The notes under the pieces were generated by a model. It was not told where the DNA came from. It worked only from the letters and a program-made list of their open reading frames with translations, and did not search any database. From Sulfuriferula plumbiphila (lineage in GTDB: Bacteria; Pseudomonadota; Gammaproteobacteria; Burkholderiales; Sulfuriferulaceae), in NCBI RefSeq assembly GCF_009938015.1, contig NZ_AP021884.1, forward strand, positions 2,978,585-3,042,584: a stretch of 64,000 nt of DNA, written 5' to 3'. The position numbers and the translations under genes are program-made. Of the stretch, positions 16,934 through 25,386 are shown one piece after another (position 1 is the stretch's first letter; every line of letters begins with the position of its first letter).

Positions 16934-19141
16934 TTAATGCAACTCCAGATTGTCCTTGATAATGCGCGGAGTGAGGAATATCAGCAATTCAGTTTTCTGA
17001 TCAACCCTGGAATTGTCTTTGAAAAGATTGCCAAAGATCGGGATATCCCCTAACAGGGGCACCTTGTTAGTATCATTGCGGGTGCTTTGTTCGAAGATAC
17101 CACCCAGCACTGCCGTTTCACCGTTCTTCAAGCGTATCTGCGTTTTAACCCGTTTGGTATTAATGGCCGGATTCCCCGCTGTAGACGCACCAACCGCGTC
17201 TTTCTGAACTTCAACATTCAGGATCACGGAATCGTTGTTCAGGATTTGCGGGTTAACCAAAAGACACAGGAAAGCATCCTTGAACGTCACTGTGGCCGGG
17301 GAGTTCGCGGTGCCAGGCGTAATGTAGGGAATCTGCGTGCCCTGCAAGATGACCGCAGGTCTCTGGTTGGAAGTCACTACACGCGGATTGGAGATGATCT
17401 TGCCGCGATTGTCCGCTTCCAATGCGGACAGCTCGAGGCTCACCAGATTGCCGCTGCCCAGATTGATAAGCGACAACCCGAGCGTGCCGGCTGCACCGGA
17501 AACAGGCAGGTCCACATTAAATGGCGCCGCACCATTCACGCCGGAGACTATCCCGTTCGCTGCGTTAGCTGCGGTATTGGAAAAACCCACGCTGTCGTTT
17601 TTCCGGCCATGCTGGACACCAAAGCGCGCGCCCAACTGGCGGCTGAACCCGTCATCCGCCACCACCACGCGCGCTTCGATCATGACCTGTTTGGCAGGGA
17701 TATCGATCAACTTGAGCAATTCGCGCACTTCGTCCTGCTTGCTGGGCGTGTCGCTGACAATCAGGCTGTTGGTCTGCGGCTCGGACGAGGCGCTGCCGCG
17801 TGCGGAAAGTATCCGGGTCAGCGTACCAAGCGAACCAGGCGCTGCCGAGATGGGCGCAGCGGTGGTTGCCACCGGGGTCGCCTTGACGCCTTGAGCCTGT
17901 GCCGAACACGTCACGTCTTCACCGTTATCGCCGGATGTTGCCGCCAGCCCCTGCAGTACCCGGGCAGCCTGATCAGCGCGCATGTAGTCGAGCACATAAC
18001 TGCGCACGACCAGCGGCTCCAGTGCCTGCGTAGCCTGGCGCGACTCCAGCTCGCTTTTTTCTTTGGCGATCAGCTCATCCTTGGGTGCCACCCAGATCAC
18101 ATTGCCATTGACGCGTTTGTCCAGCCCCTTGCTTTGCATGATGATGTCGAGCGCCTGATCCCAGGGCACATCTTTCAGGCGCAGGGTAAGGTTGCCGTTC
18201 ACCGTGTCGCTGGTGATGATGTTAAGACCGGTAAAGTCAGCGATCACTTGCAGCACAGAGCGTACTTCCACGTTCTGGAAGTTGAGCGAGAGTTTTTCCC
18301 CGGTATATTTTGGCTTGCCTGCGGCGGCCTTACCGGTGTCTTCCGGCTTGGCGCGCACTTCGATGGTGAACTGGTTGTCAGCCTGATAAGCGGAGTATTC
18401 GTAGTCGCCTTTAGGCTCGACGGTCATGCGCACGTTACTGCCGCTGCCCTGAGTTTCGATATATTTCACCGGCGTGGCGAAATCATTGACGTCCAGGCGG
18501 CGCTGCAGGCTGCGTGGCACGTCGGTATTGAGGAAATCCACAACCAGCTGCTGTCCCTGCTTGCGGATATCAATGCCGGTGGTGGTATCGGACAAGGTGG
18601 TGACGATGCGTCCTTCGCCACTGGCACCCCGGTGGAAGTCGATGTCGCGCACGCTGTGTTTGGCTGCGCTCGGCGCACCCTCGGCGAAGCGCGGCGTCAC
18701 GTTGCTGGTGGTCTGGCTGTCGGATTCCTGCAGGGTGATGAGCAGGGCATTGCCGTCGATGCGCGTGGTATATTGAGCCGCCTTGGACAAGTTCATCACC
18801 AGGCGGGTACGGTCGCCTGCCTGCACGATATTGATGCTGCGTAGCGGTCCCTGATTGACGTTTACAGTATTTTTACCAAGGCCATTGGCGGCTCCGGCCA
18901 GATCGAGCACCACACGCGGCGGGTTGTTGATGGTAAATCCGGCCGGGCTGGCTCTGAGGGTCTGTTTCAAGCCCACTTTGATCAGAAGCTTGCCGCCTTC
19001 CAGGGTGGAATAATCCAGTGTCTCTACACTGTTGGCGTCGCTGCCGGCTGCGCGTGCAGTCTGCATACCCGTTGCCAGCAACATGGCCAGAGCGATACAG
19101 GCAAGTAATTGTTGGGGTAAACGAGCCAGTTTGTTTTTCAT
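16934..19141 (-). CDS. pilQ: Type IV pilus secretin PilQ
   Basis: This protein of about 735 residues starts with a signal peptide (cleavage near ARAAGS). It has two AMIN peptidoglycan-binding regions, a secretin/TonB short N domain (LNFQNVEVRSVLQVIADFTG) and the secretin domain ending in VPLLGDIPIFGNLFK and ELLIFLTPRII. It forms the outer-membrane ring through which the type IV pilus passes. The ATG at 19141 has GAGGT seven bases upstream; an ATG at 19153 in the same frame would overlap the end of pilP and is the alternative. It is the last gene of the pilMNOPQ operon. Confidence 0.96.
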   Translation of the reverse strand: MKNKLARLPQQLLACIALAMLLATGMQTARAAGSDANSVETLDYSTLEGGKLLIKVGLKQTLRASPAGFTINNPPRVVLDLAGAANGLGKNTVNVNQGPLRSINIVQAGDRTRLVMNLSKAAQYTTRIDGNALLITLQESDSQTTSNVTPRFAEGAPSAAKHSVRDIDFHRGASGEGRIVTTLSDTTTGIDIRKQGQQLVVDFLNTDVPRSLQRRLDVNDFATPVKYIETQGSGSNVRMTVEPKGDYEYSAYQADNQFTIEVRAKPEDTGKAAAGKPKYTGEKLSLNFQNVEVRSVLQVIADFTGLNIITSDTVNGNLTLRLKDVPWDQALDIIMQSKGLDKRVNGNVIWVAPKDELIAKEKSELESRQATQALEPLVVRSYVLDYMRADQAARVLQGLAATSGDNGEDVTCSAQAQGVKATPVATTAAPISAAPGSLGTLTRILSARGSASSEPQTNSLIVSDTPSKQDEVRELLKLIDIPAKQVMIEARVVVADDGFSRQLGARFGVQHGRKNDSVGFSNTAANAANGIVSGVNGAAPFNVDLPVSGAAGTLGLSLINLGSGNLVSLELSALEADNRGKIISNPRVVTSNQRPAVILQGTQIPYITPGTANSPATVTFKDAFLCLLVNPQILNNDSVILNVEVQKDAVGASTAGNPAINTKRVKTQIRLKNGETAVLGGIFEQSTRNDTNKVPLLGDIPIFGNLFKDNSRVDQKTELLIFLTPRIIKDNLELH

Positions 19142-19155
19142 GGTGGACCTCATGT

Positions 19156-19659
19156 TTACTGTTCCTGCAGGGTAAGGTTGCTTTCGCGCTCGGCCCAGTC
19201 GCCTGCGCTGTCCTGCACGATTTCTTTTATTTTCACCGCGGTGTCATTCACTGCGGTTACCAGGCCGAAATTCTGCCCGATATGGTTGCCGCTGTGGATC
19301 CGGTAAATAGCGTTGTCCGGGGCTTTAATGACCGCAAAAGTCTTCCCTTTCTGCTTGAGCACACCCACCATTTTCAGGCTTTCCAATGAGTAGGATTCAA
19401 GCGGTTCTTTGGGGCGGTTCATATCTGGCTGCAGACCGCCGCCACCCTGGGTAAGCCTGAGCTTGCGCGGCTTGAACGGGTCGGGCAGGTCAAACGCCGC
19501 ATAGGTAAACGGCTGGTAAGGCTTGACCTCAGGCAGCGGATCAACCTTGCCACGCAGATTGTTGCCCGAGTTTTTGACGAACTGCTCCAGGTCTTCGTAG
19601 CCATTACCGCCGCACGCGGCGAGGCTCAACAACAGGATAAGGGAAACGAGCCGTTTCAT
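19156..19659 (-). CDS. pilP: Type IV pilus assembly lipoprotein PilP
   Basis: The 167-residue protein has a lipoprotein signal (LILLLSLAACGGNG, lipidation at Cys17), a disordered linker with FDLPDPFKPRKL and a C-terminal beta domain typical of PilP. It is anchored to the inner-membrane face of the periplasm and links PilN/PilO to the PilQ secretin. Its start overlaps the end of pilO by four bases, and it ends two bases before the upstream candidate pilQ ATG. Confidence 0.95.
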   Translation of the reverse strand: MKRLVSLILLLSLAACGGNGYEDLEQFVKNSGNNLRGKVDPLPEVKPYQPFTYAAFDLPDPFKPRKLRLTQGGGGLQPDMNRPKEPLESYSLESLKMVGVLKQKGKTFAVIKAPDNAIYRIHSGNHIGQNFGLVTAVNDTAVKIKEIVQDSAGDWAERESNLTLQEQ

Positions 19660-20279
19660 TTTTTAGCCGCCTCCCTGGCGCTTTTCTTTTGCGCCGCGAT
19701 TTCGTCATCGTCCAGGTAACGATAGGTCTTCACGATGGCATTCATATACAGGGTGCCGTCTTTTTCCGGGCCGATTTCAATGTCGTGCAGGGTAACAATA
19801 CGCGGCAGTTGCGCGATGTCGCTGGCAAAGGCGCCGAGGTCATGATAACTGCCGGTAAGGCGCACGCTGATCGGCAATTCGGCGTAGAAATCACCGATTT
19901 TTTCTGTGCCCGGCTTGAACAATTCGAATTGCAGACCGCGCCCCAGTCCAGCCTGATTGATGTCAGTCAGTAACGCGTCCATCTCCGACTTGTTTGGCAG
20001 TTGTTTGAGCAGCGCGCCGAACGAGCGCTCGATATCCTTGAGCTGCTGTTTATAGGCATCAAGGTTGATGGCCTGACGCTTTTTGCTAAGGTAGGTGTCA
20101 CGCAGGGACATTTCTTCCTGCTTGGCGGTGTTCAGTGCAGCCAGTTGCCCACTCCAGGCGAACCAGTATCCGGCGAACACGATAGCCGCAAACAGCACCG
20201 CCAGGATGGCCACCTTTACGCTCATCTGCGCATTGGCCAGATCCTTGAGATTGAGGTTATTCAGGTCATCCAGGGTCAT
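19656..20279 (-). CDS. pilO: Type IV pilus inner-membrane protein PilO
   Basis: The 207-residue bitopic protein has one N-terminal membrane helix (VAILAVLFAAIVFAGYWFAW), a coiled-coil segment and a ferredoxin-like periplasmic domain (FYAELPISVRLTGSYHDLGAF is the conserved PilO patch). It pairs with PilN in the alignment complex. Start and stop codons overlap neighbouring pil genes by four bases, which shows tight coupling. Confidence 0.95.
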   Translation of the reverse strand: MTLDDLNNLNLKDLANAQMSVKVAILAVLFAAIVFAGYWFAWSGQLAALNTAKQEEMSLRDTYLSKKRQAINLDAYKQQLKDIERSFGALLKQLPNKSEMDALLTDINQAGLGRGLQFELFKPGTEKIGDFYAELPISVRLTGSYHDLGAFASDIAQLPRIVTLHDIEIGPEKDGTLYMNAIVKTYRYLDDDEIAAQKKSAREAAKK

Positions 20280-20860
20280 GATTTTCCGCCATTTTTTTCC
20301 TGCTCATCGGCGCTGTCCCGCGGCTGTTTTTGCTGCACATTGAGATTGAACTCATTGGCGCGCAGGCCCTGTACGGTAGCCGCATGGATCTCAATCAGTA
20401 CCGGCGATTCCAGCCACGGTGATGACTCCAGATTGCGCATCAGGGTGGAAACGCGTGCGCTGGACTGGGCATAACCTTGCAGATTGATGGTATTGCCGGT
20501 CTGCTTGATGGACTTCAGGTAAAGGCCCTCGGGCAACAGCCGCACCAGCTGGTCGAGCAGATGCACCTCGTTGGAACGGTTGGTTTGCAGGGTTTCCACT
20601 GCCTGCTTGCGTGCCAGCAGCGACCGGGTCTGCTCCTTGAGCTTCTTGATATCAACAATATCCTTGTCGAGCTTGGCGATTTCTACTTTTAAATACTCAT
20701 TACGCTTTGCCTGGGTCTGTTGACGCGCATCCAGGGCCAAATAGCCCAGAATTACGATTGCAATGCCCAGCAGGGCAACCGCCCCCAGCAACAGATTGAA
20801 CTGGCGCTGGCGTGCTGCACGCTTGACTTCACGGTGCGGGAGAAGGTTGATGCGTATCAT
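20276..20860 (-). CDS. pilN: Type IV pilus inner-membrane protein PilN
   Basis: The 194-residue protein begins with the conserved cytoplasmic motif MIRINLLPHRE, through which PilN binds PilM, followed by one membrane helix (LLGAVALLGIAIVILGYLAL), a coiled-coil and the Fimbrial-PilN periplasmic domain. It overlaps pilM and pilO by four bases at each end. Confidence 0.96.
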   Translation of the reverse strand: MIRINLLPHREVKRAARQRQFNLLLGAVALLGIAIVILGYLALDARQQTQAKRNEYLKVEIAKLDKDIVDIKKLKEQTRSLLARKQAVETLQTNRSNEVHLLDQLVRLLPEGLYLKSIKQTGNTINLQGYAQSSARVSTLMRNLESSPWLESPVLIEIHAATVQGLRANEFNLNVQQKQPRDSADEQEKNGGKS

Positions 20861-21933
20861 GCCGGGTCAAACCTCCTCATCGCCAGACCGCAGGCCACAA
20901 TCAGGGCAGGCGCGTCGAGTGCCAGCCGGCCCGGCTGCACTCTGTTTGAAACCGCCATATTGGCAAACGGATTGGCGACCATGGTGCTGGCCTGGGTGCG
21001 CCCGGCGACCGTTTCATCCAGACCGGGGATGGCCGCACAACCACCCGCAAGCACGATGTGATCAACCTTGCTATACGGCGTGGAAGTAAAGAATAGCTGC
21101 AGCGCGCGGCTGATTTCCAGCGCGACGGTATCGGTGAATGGCTCCAGCACTTCCGGTTCATAACTCTCCGGCAGGCCACCGCCACGCTTGGCTTTTTCTG
21201 CTTCCTCGGCGGACATGCCATAGCGGCGCTGGATTTCCTGGGTAAGCTGGTTGCCGCCAAACGACTGTTCACGCTGGTACATCATGTGTCCGTCCACGAA
21301 CACCATGATGTGCATGGTTGCCGCACCAATGTCAATCAGCGCGACGGTCTGCCCGCGTCCATCATCGGGCAGCATGTGGGTCATGGCTTCGTATGCTGTC
21401 TGGCTGGCGTTGGATTCCATATCCATGACCAGCACCTTGAGGCCGGCTGCTTCCGCTGCGGCCACCCGGTCTTCGACTTTTTCCTTGCGGCTGGCGGCGA
21501 GCAGCACCTCCACCTCGCCAGGATTATTGGGCGCCGCACCCAGTATCTGGAAATCCAGATTCACCTCATCCAGCGCAAACGGTATGGACTGGTTGGCTTC
21601 TGCCTCGACCTGCGATTCCAGCTCAAGCTCGGGCAGATCGGCAGGCAGGATGATTTTCTTGGTAATGACCGCCGCCGCCGGCAACGCCAGGGCAACATGC
21701 CTGGCGCGGCTGCCCATGTCTTTCCAGGCGCGCCGGATGGCATCGGCCACTTCGTCGAGTTTGGCGATATTCCCATCGACCACGGCCTCCTTGGGCAAGG
21801 GCTCGATCGTATAGCGCTCGATGCGAAACAGGCCACGTCCGGCATCGCTGACTTCCACCATCTTCACGGCACTGGTGCTGATATCGACGCCAATCAGAGG
21901 GGGAGACTTCGCTTTGAAGAAATCGAACTGCAA
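20857..21933 (-). CDS. pilM: Type IV pilus actin-like protein PilM
   Basis: The 358-residue actin-fold ATPase has an N-terminal phosphate-1 loop (LIGVDISTSAVKMVEV), a phosphate-2 loop (ALIDIGAATMHIMVF) and a C-terminal adenosine motif (VLAGGCAAIPGLDE). It recruits the PilN tail at the cytoplasmic face of the pilus base. I take the TTG at 21931-21933 as start because GGGA lies six bases before it and the product then begins (M)QFDFFKAK, matching the family; a start at 21978 would add a 15-residue unrelated leader. Confidence 0.93.
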   Translation of the reverse strand: MQFDFFKAKSPPLIGVDISTSAVKMVEVSDAGRGLFRIERYTIEPLPKEAVVDGNIAKLDEVADAIRRAWKDMGSRARHVALALPAAAVITKKIILPADLPELELESQVEAEANQSIPFALDEVNLDFQILGAAPNNPGEVEVLLAASRKEKVEDRVAAAEAAGLKVLVMDMESNASQTAYEAMTHMLPDDGRGQTVALIDIGAATMHIMVFVDGHMMYQREQSFGGNQLTQEIQRRYGMSAEEAEKAKRGGGLPESYEPEVLEPFTDTVALEISRALQLFFTSTPYSKVDHIVLAGGCAAIPGLDETVAGRTQASTMVANPFANMAVSNRVQPGRLALDAPALIVACGLAMRRFDPA

Positions 21934-22089
21934 CGGAAATCCCTTTTTTAATGTAGTAGTTAGGAACCAAATACACAATTCGCGTTAAATGCTAACAACA
22001 AGTTTTTATGCTGTAAAGATTTTTACGCCACCAGCAATCCAAACCGGTATACAGACCGGGCGCATTTTATCTTGCATACTGATAACGCC

Positions 22090-22095
22090 TATAAT
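22090..22095 (+). promoter_or_regulatory. Candidate -10 element upstream of mrcA
   Basis: A perfect TATAAT followed by G lies 48 bases before the mrcA start in the 209-base gap between divergent pilM and mrcA. No convincing -35 hexamer is present at 17-18 bp, so the assignment is weak. Confidence 0.35.
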
Positions 22096-22142
22096 GTCGG
22101 GAACTTTAGATTCCTCACCCAAGATTTTTACCTCATCCCAAA

Positions 22143-24491
22143 ATGTTCAAATCTCGTTGGCACTACCTCGTCGTTGCGCTCGTCGCTTTTTTTCTGCTCT
22201 TCGCCGCCCTGGGAGTACTCGCTGCCGTTTTGATTTACCCCAACCTGCCCAGTCTGGACAGGCTCACCGATTACCGTCCCAAAGTACCGATGCGGATATA
22301 TACCGCCGACAATTCGCTGATTGCCGAATTCGGTGAGGAGCGTCGCGCCGTGGTCAGCCTCACCAACATTCCGCATTTTGTGCCGCAGGCCATTCTGGCA
22401 GCGGAGGACGAACGCTTTTACCAGCACGGCGGAGTGGACACCCTGGGCATATTGCGTGCAGCGCTGAGTAACGTGCTATCGGGTGGCGCCAAGGAAGGGG
22501 CTTCCACCATCACCATGCAGGTGGCACGCAATTTCTTTCTGTCCAGTGAAAAAACGTTCACACGCAAATTGAATGAGGCGCTGCTGGCAATCAAGATTGA
22601 ACATACCCTGTCCAAGGATCAAATCCTCACTCTGTATATCAATCAGATTTACCTTGGCCAGCGCGCATATGGCTTCGGTGCCGCTTCTTATGCCTATTTC
22701 GGCAAACCGCTGCAAAAAGTCAGCATTGCCGAGGCGGCGATGCTGGCCGGGCTACCCAAGGCGCCATCGCGCTACAACCCGGTGGTCAATTTTGAGCGTG
22801 CGCGCCAGCGCCAGTTATATGTACTGCACCGCATGCATGAACTCAAATACATTGATGACGCACAATACGAGCAGGCCAAAAACCAGCGTCTGGTAATCCG
22901 CAATACGCTGCAGAACGCGACCAATGTCAGCGCCGACTACGTCGCCGAGATGGTGCGTCAGGCCATGTACGACCGCTATCAGGACGCCATCTACACCAGT
23001 GGCATGAAGGTCTATACCACGATACGAAAACACGATCAGGAAGCCGCCAATCAGGCGCTCTGGCAGGGCGTAATGGATTACGACCAGCGCCACGGCTATC
23101 GCGGTGTGGAAGGGAGCGTGCCGATGCCTGCCGACAGCCAGAATCCGCAAGCCGCACTCGATGATGCGCTACAGAACATCGCCGTCATCCACGACCTGCA
23201 GCCTGCCGTGGTGCTGGCAGCCAGCCCCAAGCTGGTGCGTGCCTATAGCAAGGATTCCGGCACGCTTGCCATCACCGGCGCCGGACTCAAATTCGCCCAG
23301 CGCGCATTGACCGGCGGCCTCCCCGCCAGCCTGGACATCCGGCGCGGCGCGTTGATCCGGGTACAGAAAAATGCCAAGACCGGCGCCTGGCGTATTGTCC
23401 AATTACCCGCCGTGGAAGCCGCGTTTATCTCGATTGACCCGAAAACCGGCGCGATTCGCGCACTGGTTGGGGGCTTCGACTACAACCACAACAAATTCAA
23501 CCATGTCATCCAGGCCTGGCGCCAGCCCGGCTCCAGCTTCAAACCCTTCATTTATTCTGCCGCGCTGGAAAAAGGTTTTACCGCCGCCACGCTGGTGGAA
23601 GACACGCCGCTCACGATACCCGCCGACCAGGCCGGCGGTGTGGCGTGGACGCCCAAAAACTATGAAGATACTTATGCGGGCATAGTCAGCGTGCGTCAGG
23701 CGCTGACCAAATCACTCAACCTGCCCACCATTCGCATCCTGCAGGCGATTGGTCCTTATTACGCGCGTGACTACGTCAAACGCTTCGGTTTCGACCCCGC
23801 GCGCCAGCCGCCTTACCTCACCCTGGCACTGGGTGCGGGCTCGGTCACGCCGCTGCAACTGGCCACGGGTTACACCGCGTTTGCCAATGGCGGCCAGCTG
23901 GTCACACCCTATCTGATTACCCGCGTGGTGGATCAGCACGGGCAGGTACTAAGCCAGGCCATCCCGGAAAAACCGCACCAGGTGATCGACCCGCGCAACG
24001 CCTTTATCATGACCAGTCTGATGCAGGACGTAGTGCGGCGTGGCACCGCAGCGCGCGCCATGCAACTCGGGCGCAGCGATCTGGCTGGCAAAACCGGCAC
24101 CACCAACGACCAGCGCGACGCGTGGTTTGCCGGTTACCAGCCCAGCGTGGTTGGCGTCGCCTGGATCGGCTTTGATCAGCCGCGCTCGCTTGGCAGAGGT
24201 GAAACCGGCGCCCAGGCCGCACTGCCGATCTGGATGAAATACATGGGAACGGTATTGCGTGATGTACCGCAAACCGGCTACACCATGCCCAATGGTATTG
24301 TCACTGCCACCATCAATCCGCTCACCGGCCTGCCGGTTGCAGACGGCGAGCAAGGCTACAACGAATATTTTTATCAGGAGACCGTGCCGGTGCTCTCCAC
24401 CGCCCCTGCCGTACCGGATGCGGCCCCTGCCACACCGGACGCCCAACAACAGCCCGATTCCCAACAACCCAACTCCAGCCCGGTGTTTTAA
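22143..24491 (+). CDS. mrcA: Penicillin-binding protein 1A
   Basis: The 782-residue class A PBP has a short cytoplasmic tail and membrane helix (YLVVALVAFFLLFAALGVL). It has a GT51 glycosyltransferase domain with the catalytic Glu in ILAAEDERFYQHGGVD and the GASTITMQVARNFF motif, an OB-like insert, and a transpeptidase domain with SSFK (active Ser), SLN and KTGT. It polymerises and cross-links peptidoglycan in the periplasm. The C-terminal tail is Pro/Gln/Asp-rich. It is divergent from the pil operon, an arrangement common in beta- and gammaproteobacteria. Confidence 0.96.
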   Translation: MFKSRWHYLVVALVAFFLLFAALGVLAAVLIYPNLPSLDRLTDYRPKVPMRIYTADNSLIAEFGEERRAVVSLTNIPHFVPQAILAAEDERFYQHGGVDTLGILRAALSNVLSGGAKEGASTITMQVARNFFLSSEKTFTRKLNEALLAIKIEHTLSKDQILTLYINQIYLGQRAYGFGAASYAYFGKPLQKVSIAEAAMLAGLPKAPSRYNPVVNFERARQRQLYVLHRMHELKYIDDAQYEQAKNQRLVIRNTLQNATNVSADYVAEMVRQAMYDRYQDAIYTSGMKVYTTIRKHDQEAANQALWQGVMDYDQRHGYRGVEGSVPMPADSQNPQAALDDALQNIAVIHDLQPAVVLAASPKLVRAYSKDSGTLAITGAGLKFAQRALTGGLPASLDIRRGALIRVQKNAKTGAWRIVQLPAVEAAFISIDPKTGAIRALVGGFDYNHNKFNHVIQAWRQPGSSFKPFIYSAALEKGFTAATLVEDTPLTIPADQAGGVAWTPKNYEDTYAGIVSVRQALTKSLNLPTIRILQAIGPYYARDYVKRFGFDPARQPPYLTLALGAGSVTPLQLATGYTAFANGGQLVTPYLITRVVDQHGQVLSQAIPEKPHQVIDPRNAFIMTSLMQDVVRRGTAARAMQLGRSDLAGKTGTTNDQRDAWFAGYQPSVVGVAWIGFDQPRSLGRGETGAQAALPIWMKYMGTVLRDVPQTGYTMPNGIVTATINPLTGLPVADGEQGYNEYFYQETVPVLSTAPAVPDAAPATPDAQQQPDSQQPNSSPVF

Positions 24492-24493
24492 GC

Positions 24494-25117
24494 ATGATGA
24501 GTAGCCGACGCAATCAGCTGCGTGAACGCGTGGCGCAACTTGCTGCCCAGTTGATGGCCGAGCACGGCATTCAGGATTTCGGTCTGGCCAAACGCAAAGC
24601 TGCACGCCAGATGGGCGTGGAAGACGGACACAATTTGCCGGGCAATCAGGAAATCGAGCTGGCGCTCAAATCGTATCAGGCGCTCTACCATGGCGAGTCG
24701 CACCCGGCGCGATTGCGGCTGTTGCGTGAAATCGCGCTGGACACCATGCGCATGCTCGCCGATTACCATCCCTATTTAACCGGTTCGGTACTCAATGGCA
24801 CTGCCGGGCCGCACTCCGACATCAATCTGCAGCTATTCACCGACAACGAAAAAGAATTCGAGCTGTATTTGATGCAACGCAACATCCCGTTCAAGCAGGG
24901 CCAACGCCAGGTGCACCGGCAGGGGGGGACGAAAAACATCCCCAGCTTCACGCTCAACCTGGACGCCACGGATGTGGAAATCGCCATTTATCCTGAAGAC
25001 GAATTGCGCAGCGTGCCACGTGGCCAAGCCGAAGGGCGCTCGCCAAGACGCGCCAAATTGGCACAGGTACAGGCACTGCTGGACGACGCAACCCCTGTTT
25101 TGCCCGCCATTGAATAG
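24494..25117 (+). CDS. Nucleotidyltransferase-like conserved protein
   Basis: The 207-residue protein has a helical N-terminal half, then a segment like the active site of MNT/KNTase-fold nucleotidyltransferases (LTGSVLNGTAGPHSDINLQL), followed by a beta-strand with LDATDVEIAIYPED. In the classic motif GSxxxGxxxxxSDxD the second acidic residue is Asn here, so catalysis is uncertain. The gene follows mrcA after two bases and is probably co-transcribed. No specific substrate can be given. Confidence 0.65.
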   Translation: MMSSRRNQLRERVAQLAAQLMAEHGIQDFGLAKRKAARQMGVEDGHNLPGNQEIELALKSYQALYHGESHPARLRLLREIALDTMRMLADYHPYLTGSVLNGTAGPHSDINLQLFTDNEKEFELYLMQRNIPFKQGQRQVHRQGGTKNIPSFTLNLDATDVEIAIYPEDELRSVPRGQAEGRSPRRAKLAQVQALLDDATPVLPAIE

Positions 25118-25157
25118 CCCAACATGGGGCACGCCCCTCTCCTGGCCCCGCCACCCA

Positions 25158-25176
25158 GTGTCAAAAAATCCGACAC
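25158..25176. promoter_or_regulatory. Inverted repeat upstream of the sugar-transferase sigma-54 promoter
   Basis: The perfect dyad GTGTC-N9-GACAC lies about 110 bp upstream of the -24 box at 25282. This is the distance expected for an enhancer bound by a sigma-54 activator such as PrsR. No clear copy was found in front of the two PEP-CTERM genes, so the assignment is tentative. Confidence 0.3.
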
Positions 25177-25281
25177 GCAGTTGAGAACACGACGCCAGAC
25201 CGCTAGACTTCTGCCCGTGACAAGATTACCAGGCCTCCTGAACACCCTATAGGACAAGATCAAGCCACAATTTTTGATACC

Positions 25282-25296
25282 TGGCACACATTCTGC
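25282..25296 (+). promoter_or_regulatory. Sigma-54 (-24/-12) promoter for the sugar-transferase/prsK operon
   Basis: TGGCACACATTCTGC keeps the full TGGCAC -24 block and has GC at the correct -12 spacing (GG at 25283-25284, GC at 25295-25296). It sits 91 bp upstream of the ATG at 25387, in a 269-base intergenic region. The operon it would drive includes prsR, a sigma-54 activator, giving possible autoregulation. Confidence 0.75.
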
Positions 25297-25386
25297 GTAG
25301 TCAGCCTGGAAAGCCAACGTACTGCACAGACCAATCGGCAGCCCGACACACTATAAACGCAACAATCCGAGGGCGACAGGCACGAC

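Noticed and set aside
17087-18844. 585-codon open frame opposite pilQ
   Set aside because: It is antisense to a strongly supported secretin gene. The protein has no family pattern and reflects high-GC third-position bias.
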